Notes: generated by a model from the sequence alone, not told the origin. A DNA stretch of 64,000 nt from Amycolatopsis bullii (GCF_014654205.1 NZ_BNAW01000007.1:124001-188000), one strand, 5' to 3'; numbered from the stretch's first letter, positions 17,546-24,787 are shown. Program-made: numbers and translations.

Positions 17546-17574
17546 GTCGACGAGTTGTCGACGGACTGTCGACG
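17546..17574 (+). promoter_or_regulatory. Three 11-bp-spaced direct repeats, probable SARP binding site
   Basis: GTCGACG occurs at 17546-17552, 17557-17563 and 17568-17574, exactly 11 bp apart, giving heptamers TCGACGA, TCGACGG and TCGACGG. Heptamers repeated every 11 bp are the known mark of SARP operators (consensus near TCGAGCG). The last copy ends eight bases before GAGGCT (17583-17588), a possible weak -10 for the gene at 17643, matching the usual SARP promoter geometry. Confidence 0.7.
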
Positions 17575-17642
17575 GGCGCTGCGAGGCTCGACCGGAGCGG
17601 ACCGGAGGGGTCCGCGGCCACCGGTTCTTCGGGAGGAAGTCC

Positions 17643-18086
17643 ATGAAACGCATGATTCGCGGTCTGGCACCGGTTTTCGCCCTCGCGGCGACGGGGGCGG
17701 CGGTGCTGACGGGCGCGCCGGCGGCGACCGCCGCACCGGCGCACAGCGCGGCGGTCCTCGAGGTGAAAAGTGCGACATGGGGCCAGCTGCACGTCGGCGA
17801 CTGCGAGCAGGACAACGGCACCATGGTGATCCGGTCGGACGGCACGGGGGATTGGAGCGCGACGACGCTGACGTTCCAGACGCACTCCGGCGACGTCTGG
17901 CACTCGAGCTTCGACTTCAAGACCACGGCCGGGACGAAGCTGTTCTCCGCGGGCACGTTCGACAGCCCGCGGATGGACGACGGCAACCCGCCGCCGCGCT
18001 ACTTCTGGACGAAGCACTTCACCTACGACGCTTCGCTCTTCAGCGCGGTGAACATCTTCAAGACCATCCAGCACTCGAGCTGCTGA
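17643..18086 (+). CDS. Small secreted protein, DUF6294-like
   Basis: A 147-residue protein with a clear signal peptide (residues 1-31, ending TAAPAH) and a mature domain of about 115 residues. Segments such as TWGQLHVGDCEQDNGTM, GDVWHSSFDFKTTAGTKLFS and DSPRMDDGNPPPRYFWTKHF resemble the actinobacterial DUF6294 family, whose function is unknown; this match is from memory. Two cysteines may form a disulfide. GGGAGG gives a good ribosome site. It is divergent from the SARP gene and preceded by a likely SARP site, so its expression is probably SARP-driven. A hairpin follows at 18102-18137. Confidence 0.75.
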   Translation: MKRMIRGLAPVFALAATGAAVLTGAPAATAAPAHSAAVLEVKSATWGQLHVGDCEQDNGTMVIRSDGTGDWSATTLTFQTHSGDVWHSSFDFKTTAGTKLFSAGTFDSPRMDDGNPPPRYFWTKHFTYDASLFSAVNIFKTIQHSSC

Positions 18087-18101
18087 CACGGCGGTGACGA
18101 A

Positions 18102-18137
18102 CCGCCCTGGGTCACGGCGTGCCGGGACCCAGGGCGG
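18102..18137 (+). terminator. Hairpin terminator after the DUF6294-like gene
   Basis: Arms 18102-18113 and 18126-18137 pair perfectly over 12 bp with a 12-base loop that can pair further (GGC/GCC). It starts 15 bases after the stop. It overlaps the 3' end of the cupin remnant on the other strand. Confidence 0.65.
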
Positions 18138-18275
18138 CGCCCGCGACCGCCCCGCCGGGGCGGGATTCCTTCAGTTCGACGAACATCGCGTGCGTCGGCG
18201 TCGCGCCGACGTTCTCGCCCGCGTGCTCCTGGGCCGCGACCCAGGGCACCGCGCCGGCGGGCAGGTCCACGCCGA
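18112..18275 (-). pseudogene. Cupin protein remnant, C-terminal end only
   Basis: About 50 codons on the minus strand encode the last part of a small cupin (DLPAGAVPWV, AAQEHAGENVGATPTHAMF, VELKE), the second beta-strand pair and terminal VELKE typical of short cytoplasmic cupins of about 110 residues. Everything upstream, including the metal-binding first motif, is gone. The open frame continues upstream only because it runs through the TetR remnant on the other strand, where the sequence has no cupin character. The cupin 5' side abuts the TetR remnant head to head, as if one deletion removed both N-termini and the shared promoter. Confidence 0.65.
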
Positions 18276-18613
18276 CCTCGCGTCCGCCGAAGCGGCCGGG
18301 ATCTCCCGTACCACGGCCTACCGCTACTTCCCGAACCAGCGCGCGCTGCTGCCTGGCGGCCTGTCCGGAGATCTCCGACGACGCGGGCCTGCTGCCGCCG
18401 GACGCACCTGCCGACCCGGCCGCCCGCCTCGAGCTGGTGATGGCGGCGTTCATCGGGTTCACCCTGCGCTGACAACCTCAGCTGCGCGCGCAGTCGGCGA
18501 CCGGCATCGAGGCCCTGGTGTGGCTCACCGACATCGGCGGCCTCGACCGCCCGCAGGCGGCCGAGGTGCTGGCCGGGTCGGCCCGCGCGCTCCTGCGCGG
18601 CCCTCGACGCCTA
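18262..18613 (+). pseudogene. TetR-family regulator remnant with frameshift, stop and deletion
   Basis: The helix-turn-helix AGISRTTAYRYF and following PNQRALL are clear TetR sequence, but the gene has no N-terminus. After RALL the frame shifts by an extra CCTG (near 18350); the matching continuation AACPEISDDAGLL and LELVMAAFIGFTLR is one frame over and ends at TGA 18470-18472. Beyond it, QLRAQ joins directly to SATGIEALVWLTDIGGL, the TetR C-terminal segment, with the intervening ligand-domain helices missing. At least three lesions make this a decayed gene. It is divergent from the cupin remnant, the layout of an intact TetR/target pair. Confidence 0.75.
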
Positions 18614-19033
18614 GCTGATCGGCACCGTCGCGGTGCAGGACGCCGCGCCGTTGTCGAACGTCGCCGCCGCGGTGCCCATCCCGGTGACCGGCACGGTCGT
18701 GGTGGTCGGCATCGAGAAGCTGGTGTTCCCGGTCGTCGGCAACGACTGCGAGTACACCGTGCGCGTCATCGTTCCGGTGCGGTACGAAATCCGCAATGAG
18801 ACCTCGCCCGCGACGTCACCGATGTACGGTCCCGACGCGCTGTACCCGCCGAGCAGGCGGAAATCGAAGCCGGCGTTCTCGTACCGGAGGGTGAACGTGC
18901 CGCTGAAATCGCCGTCGTGGCAGCTGGCCGTCCGCTGGATGATCGTCGTCGCCTGGGCCGGGGCCACCAGCGCCGTCGTGCCGGCCAGCAGCGCCCCCAG
19001 CGCCACCAGCCCGGCCTTCACTGCAGTCTTCAT
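18611..19033 (-). CDS. Small secreted protein of unknown function
   Basis: A 140-residue protein with a signal peptide (residues 1-28, ending AQATT) and a beta-rich mature region of about 110 residues. Two cysteines (ASCHDGDF near the start and ASCTATVPIS at the end) probably form a disulfide linking the termini. The middle is rich in Tyr, Thr and Gly (LRYENAGFDFRLLGGY, SMPTTTTVPVTGMG), suggesting a small beta-sandwich. I do not recognise the family. GGAGGAAGC provides the ribosome site. It lies 63 bases downstream of the universal stress gene on the same strand and could be its operon partner. Confidence 0.75.
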   Translation of the reverse strand: MKTAVKAGLVALGALLAGTTALVAPAQATTIIQRTASCHDGDFSGTFTLRYENAGFDFRLLGGYSASGPYIGDVAGEVSLRISYRTGTMTRTVYSQSLPTTGNTSFSMPTTTTVPVTGMGTAAATFDNGAASCTATVPIS

Positions 19034-19096
19034 ATGCTTCCTCCCAGTCGCATTCACCGTCATCCTGCCGGGTACCGCTTCCGTTCCGCTTCCCCG

Positions 19097-19957
19097 TCAC
19101 GCGGTGGTGCGGACCAGGTGGACGGGGCAGGCGGCGTGGTGCAGCAGGGCCTGCCCGGTCGACCCGAGCAGCAGGCCGGGGAACCCGCCGCGGCCGCGGT
19201 CGCCGAGGACGACCAGCTGGGCCGAGCCGCTGCGCTCGAGGAGTTCCTTCCGCGGGTGCGCGTGGACGACGACCTGCTCGACCTCGACGTCACCGGTGTC
19301 GTGGGCCAGCACCCGCTCGCCGAGCAGCCGGCGGCCGGCCTCGGTGACGCACCGCGGGTCCCGGTGCGGTGGCGGGCTGTCGGCCCACGCGTGCAGCACG
19401 ACCAGCGGCGCGTGGCGGGCGCGGGCCTCGGTGAGGGCGGTCGCCAGGACGCGGGCGCCGGCTTCGCTGCCGTCGATGCCGGTGACGACCGGCCGCGTGG
19501 CCGCGCCGGGTTCGTCCCAGCTGTCGCCGCGCACGACGACGGTGTCGCAGCGCGCGTGCGTGCCGACGGCGGCGGCGACCGACCCGGCCAGCAGGCTGGT
19601 GAACCTCCCGTGCCCGGCCGACCCGACGACGAGCAGCGCGGCGGACCGCGAGGCCTCGATCAGGGCCTGGGCGGCGCGGTCGGGATCGAGCCGGGTGGCC
19701 GCGTCCGGAACACCCTGCGCGGCGGCGAGCTCCCGCGCGGTCCGGAGCGTGCGCCGGCCCCGGGCCCGCAGGGCGTCGACCATCTCTTCGGGCGGCGGCA
19801 CGACCCCGCCGGCGAGCAGGGCCGGGACGTCGAGGGCGTGCACGATCTCCAGCGGCGCCTCCCGCAGGCGGGCGGCCCGCGCGGCCCAGCGGACGGCGTC
19901 GAGCGACTCGCCCGACCCGTCCACCCCGGCAACGATCGGCAACCCACCGGCGGTCAT
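19097..19957 (-). CDS. Universal stress protein, tandem UspA domains
   Basis: A 286-residue cytosolic protein with two UspA domains (about residues 1-140 and 148-286). Both start with the expected strand and acidic residue (IVAGVDGSGESLDAV; VVTGIDGSEAGARVL). Both keep an ATP-type glycine motif near the end (VVGSAGHGRFTSLLAGSVA and VLGDRGRGGFPGLLLGSTG), so nucleotide binding is likely. Such tandem proteins are common in actinobacteria and are induced by hypoxia or stationary phase. Its start faces the divergent prepilin peptidase gene across a 248-bp gap filled with 21-nt repeats. Confidence 0.92.
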   Translation of the reverse strand: MTAGGLPIVAGVDGSGESLDAVRWAARAARLREAPLEIVHALDVPALLAGGVVPPPEEMVDALRARGRRTLRTARELAAAQGVPDAATRLDPDRAAQALIEASRSAALLVVGSAGHGRFTSLLAGSVAAAVGTHARCDTVVVRGDSWDEPGAATRPVVTGIDGSEAGARVLATALTEARARHAPLVVLHAWADSPPPHRDPRCVTEAGRRLLGERVLAHDTGDVEVEQVVVHAHPRKELLERSGSAQLVVLGDRGRGGFPGLLLGSTGQALLHHAACPVHLVRTTA

Positions 19958-19998
19958 CCCCAGACTCTAGGCCGGCCCGCCGCCCGCAACCCCATTTC

Positions 19999-20138
19999 CC
20001 ACCAACTCGCGTTCCCGAAGGGTCGGCTTGCGTACCTGGAGGGTCGGCTTGCGTATCTGGGGGGTCGACACGGCCGGACCCGGCTCGGTCCGCGAACCGA
20101 CCGTCTGGGTACGCGGGCCGACTGTGTGGGTGCGCCTT
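19999..20138. repeat. 21-nt-period repeat array, direct copies followed by inverted copies
   Basis: Three 21-base units (19999-20019, 20020-20040, 20041-20061) share a core like GGGTCGGCTTGCGTACCTGG. After about 35 bp, two more units (20097-20117, 20118-20138) carry the same core on the other strand: the reverse complement of 20098-20123 matches 20021-20046 at about 20 of 26 positions. The array fills the gap between divergent genes. The same period and inverted layout occur at 40903-41049, and the period again at 63641-63711. Confidence 0.7.
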
Positions 20139-20205
20139 GTCCGGTCGCGGGCCGGACGTGGGTCGGGCAAGATCTGCCGTGGTCGCCCGGGTGCGAAGGA
20201 GGCCG

Positions 20206-20982
20206 ATGGTGGTGGTCGTGGCGGCGGCGGTGCTCGGCCTGCTCGTCGGGTCGTTCCTCAACGTCGTGATCCACCGGGTGCCGCGGGGCGAGTCCGTGGT
20301 CCGGCCGCCGTCGCGCTGCCCCGGCTGCGGGCAGACCATCAAGGCCCGGCACAACGTCCCCGTCTTCGGCTGGCTCGTCCTGCGCGGCCGGTGCGCGGGC
20401 TGCGGCACCGGGATCAGCGTCCGGTACCCGCTGGTCGAACTCGGCACCGCGGTCCTGTTCGCGCTGCTGGCCCTGCGGCTCGACCCGCCGGACCTGCCCG
20501 CCTTCCTCTACTTCGGCGCGATCGGCGTCGCACTGGCCCTGATCGACCTCGACTGCCGCCGCCTGCCGAACGCGATCGTGCTGCCGTCGTACCCGGTCCT
20601 CGCCGTCCTGCTGACGGCGTCGGCCTGGTGGCGCGACGACTGGTGGTCCCTCGCCCGGGCCGGGATCGGCGGCGCCGCCTTGTTCGCCTTCTACCTCCTC
20701 CTCGCGCTGGCGTACCCGGCGGGCATGGGCTTCGGCGACGTCAAGCTCGCCGGCCTCCTCGGCGGGATCCTCGCCTCCCTGTCCTGGCCGGCGCTGCTGA
20801 TCGGGGCGTTCGGCGGGTTCCTGCTCGGCGCGGTCGCCGGCGTCGTGGTGCTCGCGTCCGGCAAGGGCGGCCGCAAGACCGCCCTGCCGTTCGGGCCGTT
20901 CATGATCGCCGCGGCCCTGGTGGCGGTCTTCGCGGCCGGCCCGCTCGGCGACGCCTACCAGCGCCTGACCGGCCTGGCCTGA
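20206..20982 (+). CDS. Prepilin peptidase, A24 family
   Basis: A 258-residue membrane aspartic protease. It has the N-terminal domain with two CxxC pairs (CPGCGQ and CAGCGTG, likely zinc-binding), which the methyltransferase-bearing form usually carries, and the catalytic aspartates Asp114 (ALIDLDCRRLPN) and Asp178 in GFGDVKLAG. About seven to eight membrane helices are expected. It cleaves the leader of type IV pilin-like proteins at the inner membrane face. ATG 20206 follows AAGGAGG. No pilin or secretion ATPase genes are nearby; the convergent operon at 20987-23298 encodes secreted proteins but with ordinary-looking leaders. Confidence 0.92.
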   Translation: MVVVVAAAVLGLLVGSFLNVVIHRVPRGESVVRPPSRCPGCGQTIKARHNVPVFGWLVLRGRCAGCGTGISVRYPLVELGTAVLFALLALRLDPPDLPAFLYFGAIGVALALIDLDCRRLPNAIVLPSYPVLAVLLTASAWWRDDWWSLARAGIGGAALFAFYLLLALAYPAGMGFGDVKLAGLLGGILASLSWPALLIGAFGGFLLGAVAGVVVLASGKGGRKTALPFGPFMIAAALVAVFAAGPLGDAYQRLTGLA

Positions 20983-20986
20983 CCGG

Positions 20987-21451
20987 TCACCGGTTCCCCG
21001 ACCAGCTCAGCACCGACACCTGACGCGCTCCCGGCACCGGGTTCGCCGGATCACCGTCCACATAGGCCACCCGCGCCCGCGCGACCGGCGTCCCCGAAGG
21101 CGCACACGTCCCCGCACCCGGGCACACGTACGCGGACAGGTAGACGCCGAAGACGAACCCGGGGGCGTCGTCGGGCACCTCGATCACCGCCCCGGTGAAC
21201 GTCACGCTCCCGGTTTCCTTCACCCACAACGACCGCGCGACGACGCCGAAGCGGAAGATCGGCTCGGTCGCGTTGTTCAGCGTGACGTCCAGGACCGCTT
21301 TCGGCGCGTACGTCGTCCCCTGCACGTAGAACCGGTTGCCGGAGTTGTTCACCGCCGTGACGAGCGCGCACGCGGCACTGCTGGAGTTCATCAGCTGCGT
21401 GCACCCGCTTTCCGCGCGCGTTCGCGCGGGCGGCACGCAGCTTTCCAGCAT
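20987..21451 (-). CDS. Last gene of a small-secreted-protein operon, unknown function
   Basis: A 154-residue protein of unknown family, last in the minus-strand operon. The ATG at 21451 follows AAGGAAG with good spacing. There is no obvious signal peptide; the N-terminus MLESCVPPARTRAESGC has two cysteines, and two more lie in VCPGAGTCAPSG. The body is beta-rich (LDVTLNNATEPIFRF, VTFTGAVIEVPDDAPGF) and suggests an immunoglobulin-like or pilin-accessory sandwich, but no motif fixes it. It is 43 bases downstream of the previous gene and ends four bases from the convergent prepilin peptidase stop. Confidence 0.6.
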   Translation of the reverse strand: MLESCVPPARTRAESGCTQLMNSSSAACALVTAVNNSGNRFYVQGTTYAPKAVLDVTLNNATEPIFRFGVVARSLWVKETGSVTFTGAVIEVPDDAPGFVFGVYLSAYVCPGAGTCAPSGTPVARARVAYVDGDPANPVPGARQVSVLSWSGNR

Positions 21452-21494
21452 GGGACTTCCTTTGCGTTGCAGGGCTTTCAGTGGTGTTCCGGGA

Positions 21495-21905
21495 TCAGCA
21501 GGCGGCCACCTCCGGAGATCGGGGGCCCCGCCAGGCACCGGCGGTCGCGCGCACGCTCACGTACGTGGTCTTGTTGCTGGACAGGGCGACGGTGGCCGAG
21601 GCGGTCGTGGTGGTTCCGGCGCTCGTCACGGGACCGTTCTTCGCGGTCGCGGTGAACAGCTCGAATCCGGGTGGAAGGGGCGCCGGGTAGCTCCAGTGCA
21701 CCGTGGCCGTCGGGCCGGAACCGCCGTTGTTGCACTTCGCGTCGTCGAGAACCGGCTGGCCGGGCGTCTGCAGTCTGGCCGCCACCGCGTAGCCGGCGCC
21801 GGATCCGGGCTTCTGCCAGGCCGCTTCCGCGGCCAGGCCGCTGATCACGGTGGTCCACGCGGCCGCCACCATCGCGGCGGCGAAGACCACCCGGCGCGTG
21901 CTCAT
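21495..21905 (-). CDS. Small secreted protein with Fn3-like domain
   Basis: A 136-residue protein with a signal peptide or membrane anchor (residues 1-28) followed by AAWQKPGSGAG, a pattern shared with two neighbours (AAW, three residues, G, A or S, G). The rest resembles a fibronectin type III sandwich: ATVHWSYPAPLPPGFELF in the middle and TTYVSVRATAGAWRGPRS near the end. Two cysteines remain in the mature part. The ATG overlaps the upstream stop as ATGA, so it is coupled. It is probably exposed at the cell surface; adhesion or fibre formation is only a guess. Confidence 0.7.
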   Translation of the reverse strand: MSTRRVVFAAAMVAAAWTTVISGLAAEAAWQKPGSGAGYAVAARLQTPGQPVLDDAKCNNGGSGPTATVHWSYPAPLPPGFELFTATAKNGPVTSAGTTTTASATVALSSNKTTYVSVRATAGAWRGPRSPEVAAC

Positions 21906-22381
21906 CCGCTCACCACCGTGACCGTCACCGGGATGGCGAACAGCGCGCCCTGGCAACCGTCGTCGGAGGCCGTGCTCATCGCGACCGCGCCCGTCAGCGT
22001 GAGGGTCGTGCTGCCACCCGCGGCCACCGGGGCGTTCGGCGACTGCGCGGTCCAGCTCACGCCGGTCGTCGTGCAGGTGCCCGTCCCGCCGGAGCCGGCC
22101 GGCGTCCCGTTCGCCACGATCGTGCTGACCTTGACCGGGTACGGGTTCGGGTTGTTCACCACGATCTTGGCGTCGCCCGCCGGCCCGCCCGGGTAGAGCA
22201 GGCCGGTGGTGAAGGCCGAACCGGGTACCGCCGTCGTCGTCGGCGCGGCCGCCATTCCGGCCTTCGCGTTCGCGGCTCCGGAACCGGAGCTCGTCCACGC
22301 CGCGACGGCGATCCCGCCGCCCAGCGTCGCGCCGACCACCGTGGTGACCACGAGCACGCGGCGCAAGGTCGGGTTCTTCAT
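21902..22381 (-). CDS. Small secreted beta-sandwich protein, LYPGG type
   Basis: A 159-residue protein with a signal peptide (residues 1-29, then AAWTSSGSGAANAKAG) and one beta-sandwich domain. Its LLYPGGPAGDAKIVVNNP and NPYPVKVSTIVANG segments match those of the protein at 22849-23298 (ALYPGGGTDFTVTISNP, NDYPVVVTAISAG), and both end in a cysteine-containing strand (DGCQGALFAIPVTVTVV; DACKGQTFVLPLTATL). The two are therefore paralogues. Both gene ends overlap neighbours by four bases. Such proteins recur in actinobacterial surface operons; their function is not established. Confidence 0.75.
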   Translation of the reverse strand: MKNPTLRRVLVVTTVVGATLGGGIAVAAWTSSGSGAANAKAGMAAAPTTTAVPGSAFTTGLLYPGGPAGDAKIVVNNPNPYPVKVSTIVANGTPAGSGGTGTCTTTGVSWTAQSPNAPVAAGGSTTLTLTGAVAMSTASDDGCQGALFAIPVTVTVVSG

Positions 22382-22827
22382 GGCTTGACCGCCGTTCCTG
22401 TGTACGTCAGGGGAAAGGTGACCGACCGGCACGCATCGGGTGCGCCGGGCAGCATGTGGCTGGTGAGGGCGATGTCGGCGGTGCCGTTGCCGGGGACGGT
22501 CACCGGCCGGGGGAGCGCGTCGACCCGGACCGAAGACGCCGGGCAGGTGGGCACCGGGCGGCCACCGCGGTCGACCGGTTTGCCGACCGCGGCCGTCACG
22601 GCCTGGACGAGAATGGGGAAGTTTTCGCCGTTGGCCAGCCGGATCCACCGCGTTCCGGTCGCGCCGGGGAACAACGCGGTGGCCCGGCCGGGCACGTCGG
22701 CGATGCCGAACTGCTTGATGCCGTTGCCGTTCGCGGTGCTCGCCACCGGCGCGGGGCCGAGCGCGAACCACGTGACCACGACGGCCGCGAGCGTGCCGGC
22801 CGGAACCGAGATCCGCCACCTGGACAT
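22378..22827 (-). CDS. Small membrane-anchored or secreted protein, LFPG variant
   Basis: A 149-residue protein with an N-terminal hydrophobic segment (residues 6-28). The rest is a beta-sandwich that keeps the LYPG-like start (TALFPGATGTRWIRLANGE) and the following N-x-x-[FY]-P strand (NFPILVQAV) of its neighbours. It ends in DACRSVTFPLTYTG, equivalent to the DxCxxxxF strand of the other two. It is thus a more divergent third member of the same domain family, without the AAW cleavage-site pattern. It begins 21 bases after the first gene of the operon and overlaps the next one by ATGA. Confidence 0.7.
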   Translation of the reverse strand: MSRWRISVPAGTLAAVVVTWFALGPAPVASTANGNGIKQFGIADVPGRATALFPGATGTRWIRLANGENFPILVQAVTAAVGKPVDRGGRPVPTCPASSVRVDALPRPVTVPGNGTADIALTSHMLPGAPDACRSVTFPLTYTGTAVKP

Positions 22828-22848
22828 CGGGGCGCCGTCCGGTGCGGG

Positions 22849-23298
22849 TCAGGCGTTGGACGCGAGCGTGGCGGTCAGCGGCAGCACGAAGGTCTGGCCC
22901 TTGCAGGCGTCGGTGGCGCTGCCGCTCATCGTCGCGTGCAGGGTGTAGGTGCCGCTGCCCTTGGCCGCGATGGTGCCCGGGGTGGTCCCGGGGACCGCGC
23001 TGGTGACGGTACCGGCGGCACAGCCGTTGACCGCGTCCGAGGAGCCGGCGCTGATCGCGGTGACGACGACGGGGTAGTCGTTGGGGTTGCTGATGGTGAC
23101 GGTGAAGTCGGTGCCCCCGCCCGGGTAGAGGGCGCTGCCCGAGCCGGCGGGGGTGATCGCCGAGTTGACCGCCGTGGTCGAGGAGACCGAGCCGGTGCCG
23201 GCGCCGGAGCTGGACCAAGCGGCGTAGGCGACCCCGGCGACGACGACCACCCCGGCGGCGCCGAGGACGACCGCGGACCGCTTGCTGAGCTTGCGCAT
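22849..23298 (-). CDS. First gene of the small-secreted-protein operon, LYPGG type
   Basis: A 149-residue protein. The leader (residues 1-27) ends AYAAWSSSGAGTGS, and the mature domain has the LYPGG, NPNDYPV and DACKGQTF landmarks shared with the gene at 21902-22381. GGGAGA provides the ribosome site. It lies first in a five-gene minus-strand operon, so the promoter should lie within 23299-23659. The alanine-rich leader followed by aromatic-small residues resembles SipW/TasA-type leaders, where subunits form extracellular fibres, but no SipW-like signal peptidase is nearby; the comparison is tentative. Confidence 0.75.
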   Translation of the reverse strand: MRKLSKRSAVVLGAAGVVVVAGVAYAAWSSSGAGTGSVSSTTAVNSAITPAGSGSALYPGGGTDFTVTISNPNDYPVVVTAISAGSSDAVNGCAAGTVTSAVPGTTPGTIAAKGSGTYTLHATMSGSATDACKGQTFVLPLTATLASNA

Positions 23299-23659
23299 GT
23301 GTTTCTCCCTGGGACTGGATCGGGAAGCCGGGGCCGGCCCGGCGTGGTCCGGGCGGACCGTCACGAAGAGTGTGCGAACTCCGGGGCGATCTTCTCCCCG
23401 GGCGACCGGCCCGACTGCGAAGGCCGGAGGTCCCTTGCCCCTTCCGCCCGGACCTGTTACGCGCGCGGGATCGAGCCGCGGCGGCGTCGTTTCACCGGGA
23501 AGAAGTTCCGGTGCGTGACTGTGACCTGCGGTTTTTCTGACCCGATCGGCCGAATGGCGGAAACCCTCCCGTGATCTTCCGCGGAGGTTGTCGCCGATCT
23601 TGAACGCCTCTCGCGAGGGCGGTCCGGCGCCGCTTTCGGATGATGACTGCCGGTAGTAT
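23299..23659. other. Gap between divergent units, no gene seen
   Basis: This 361-bp stretch lies between the secreted-protein operon (minus) and the TIGR01777 gene (plus). Open frames here lack ribosome sites and recognisable sequence. It must hold the operon promoter, but no convincing -35/-10 pair was found. The right half is slightly more AT-rich. Confidence 0.6.
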
Positions 23660-23673
23660 TTGAACGTGTTCAA
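23660..23673. promoter_or_regulatory. Palindromic operator upstream of the TIGR01777 oxidoreductase gene
   Basis: TTGAAC and GTTCAA flank GT, a perfect 6-bp-arm palindrome of the form used by TetR-family repressors. A TAGTAT box (23654-23659) lies directly against its left edge, so binding would block a -10 region. It is 37 bases from the ATG. The cognate regulator is not identified. Confidence 0.5.
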
Positions 23674-23710
23674 CTCTTGCGGTACCGTGGAAGCGGTGAA
23701 GGGGGTGGCC

Positions 23711-24679
23711 ATGAAGATCGTGATTCCGGGCGGCACCGGGCACCTGGGACGGGTGCTCGGCCGGGCGCTGGCCGAGCAGGGGAACGAGGTCGTGGTGCTG
23801 ACCCGGCGGGAGGCCCGGCCGGAGCCGGGAACGCGCCACGTCCGGTGGGACGGCCGCGGCCCGGGCCCGTGGACGGCGGAGGTCGACGGCAGCGACGTCG
23901 TGCTCAACCTGGCCGGCCGGTCGGTGAACTGCCGGTACACCGAGGCGAACCTGCGCGAGATGCTGAACTCCCGCGTCGACTCGGCGAGGGTGGTCGGCGG
24001 CGCGATCGCCCGCGCGGCCCGCCCGCCGCGGGTGTGGCTGCAGATGAGCACGGCGACGATCTACGCGCACACGTTCGCCGCGCCGAACGACGAAACCACC
24101 GGAGTCATCGGCGGCGACGAGCCGGACGTCCCGGCCTACTGGTCCACCAGCGTCGACATCGCCAAGGCGTGGGAGCGCGAGCAGCGGCTGGCGGCCACCC
24201 CGGAGACGCGCAAGGTGGCGCTGCGCACGGCCATGGTGATGAGCCCGGAGCCCGGCGGAGCGCTGGCGATGCTTCTCCGTCTGACCCGCTTGGGCCTGGG
24301 CGGCCCGGTGGCGGGCGGCGGCCAGTACATGTCGTGGATCCACGAAGACGACCTGATCGACGCGATCGGCTTCCTGATCGGGCACGAGGAGCTGAGCGGT
24401 CCGGTGAACCTGGCGGCCCCGGAGCCGTTGCCGTACCGGGACTTCCTGCGCGCCCTCCGCTCGGCGGCGGGGGTGCCGGTGGGCCTGCCGGCCACGAAGT
24501 GGATGGCGGAGCTCGGCGCGTTCGTGTTGCGCAGCGACACGGAGCTGCTGTTGAAGAGCCGCCGGGTGATCCCGGGGAGGTTGCGGGAGGCGGGATTCGA
24601 GTTCAGGTACCCGGAATGGCCCGCCGCGGCGGAGGATCTGGTGCGGCGGTCACGGGAGGCGTTGCGGCCGGTCGGCTGA
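23711..24679 (+). CDS. TIGR01777-family epimerase / oxidoreductase
   Basis: A 322-residue extended SDR protein. The N-terminal nucleotide motif is GGTGHLGRVLG (residues 7-17), and VVLNLAGRSVNCRYTEANL is the hallmark of the TIGR01777 group, followed by SRVDSARVV and a C-terminal DUF1731-like region (GFEFRYPEW, PAAAEDLV). The physiological substrate of this family is unknown. ATG 23711 is used, with AAGGGGG upstream; an upstream in-frame ATG at 23660 falls inside the palindrome and is unlikely. It converges with the PucR-like regulator gene. Confidence 0.88.
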   Translation: MKIVIPGGTGHLGRVLGRALAEQGNEVVVLTRREARPEPGTRHVRWDGRGPGPWTAEVDGSDVVLNLAGRSVNCRYTEANLREMLNSRVDSARVVGGAIARAARPPRVWLQMSTATIYAHTFAAPNDETTGVIGGDEPDVPAYWSTSVDIAKAWEREQRLAATPETRKVALRTAMVMSPEPGGALAMLLRLTRLGLGGPVAGGGQYMSWIHEDDLIDAIGFLIGHEELSGPVNLAAPEPLPYRDFLRALRSAAGVPVGLPATKWMAELGAFVLRSDTELLLKSRRVIPGRLREAGFEFRYPEWPAAAEDLVRRSREALRPVG

Positions 24680-24787
24680 GGATGGAGCAGCGCGTGGGGT
24701 TTCGCGACCGGGGCTCGGATGCGCCCGGCCGGGGTCGGCTGAGTCCTGGGCACCGCGAGGATTCCCGGGACCGGCGCCCGGCTGTCG

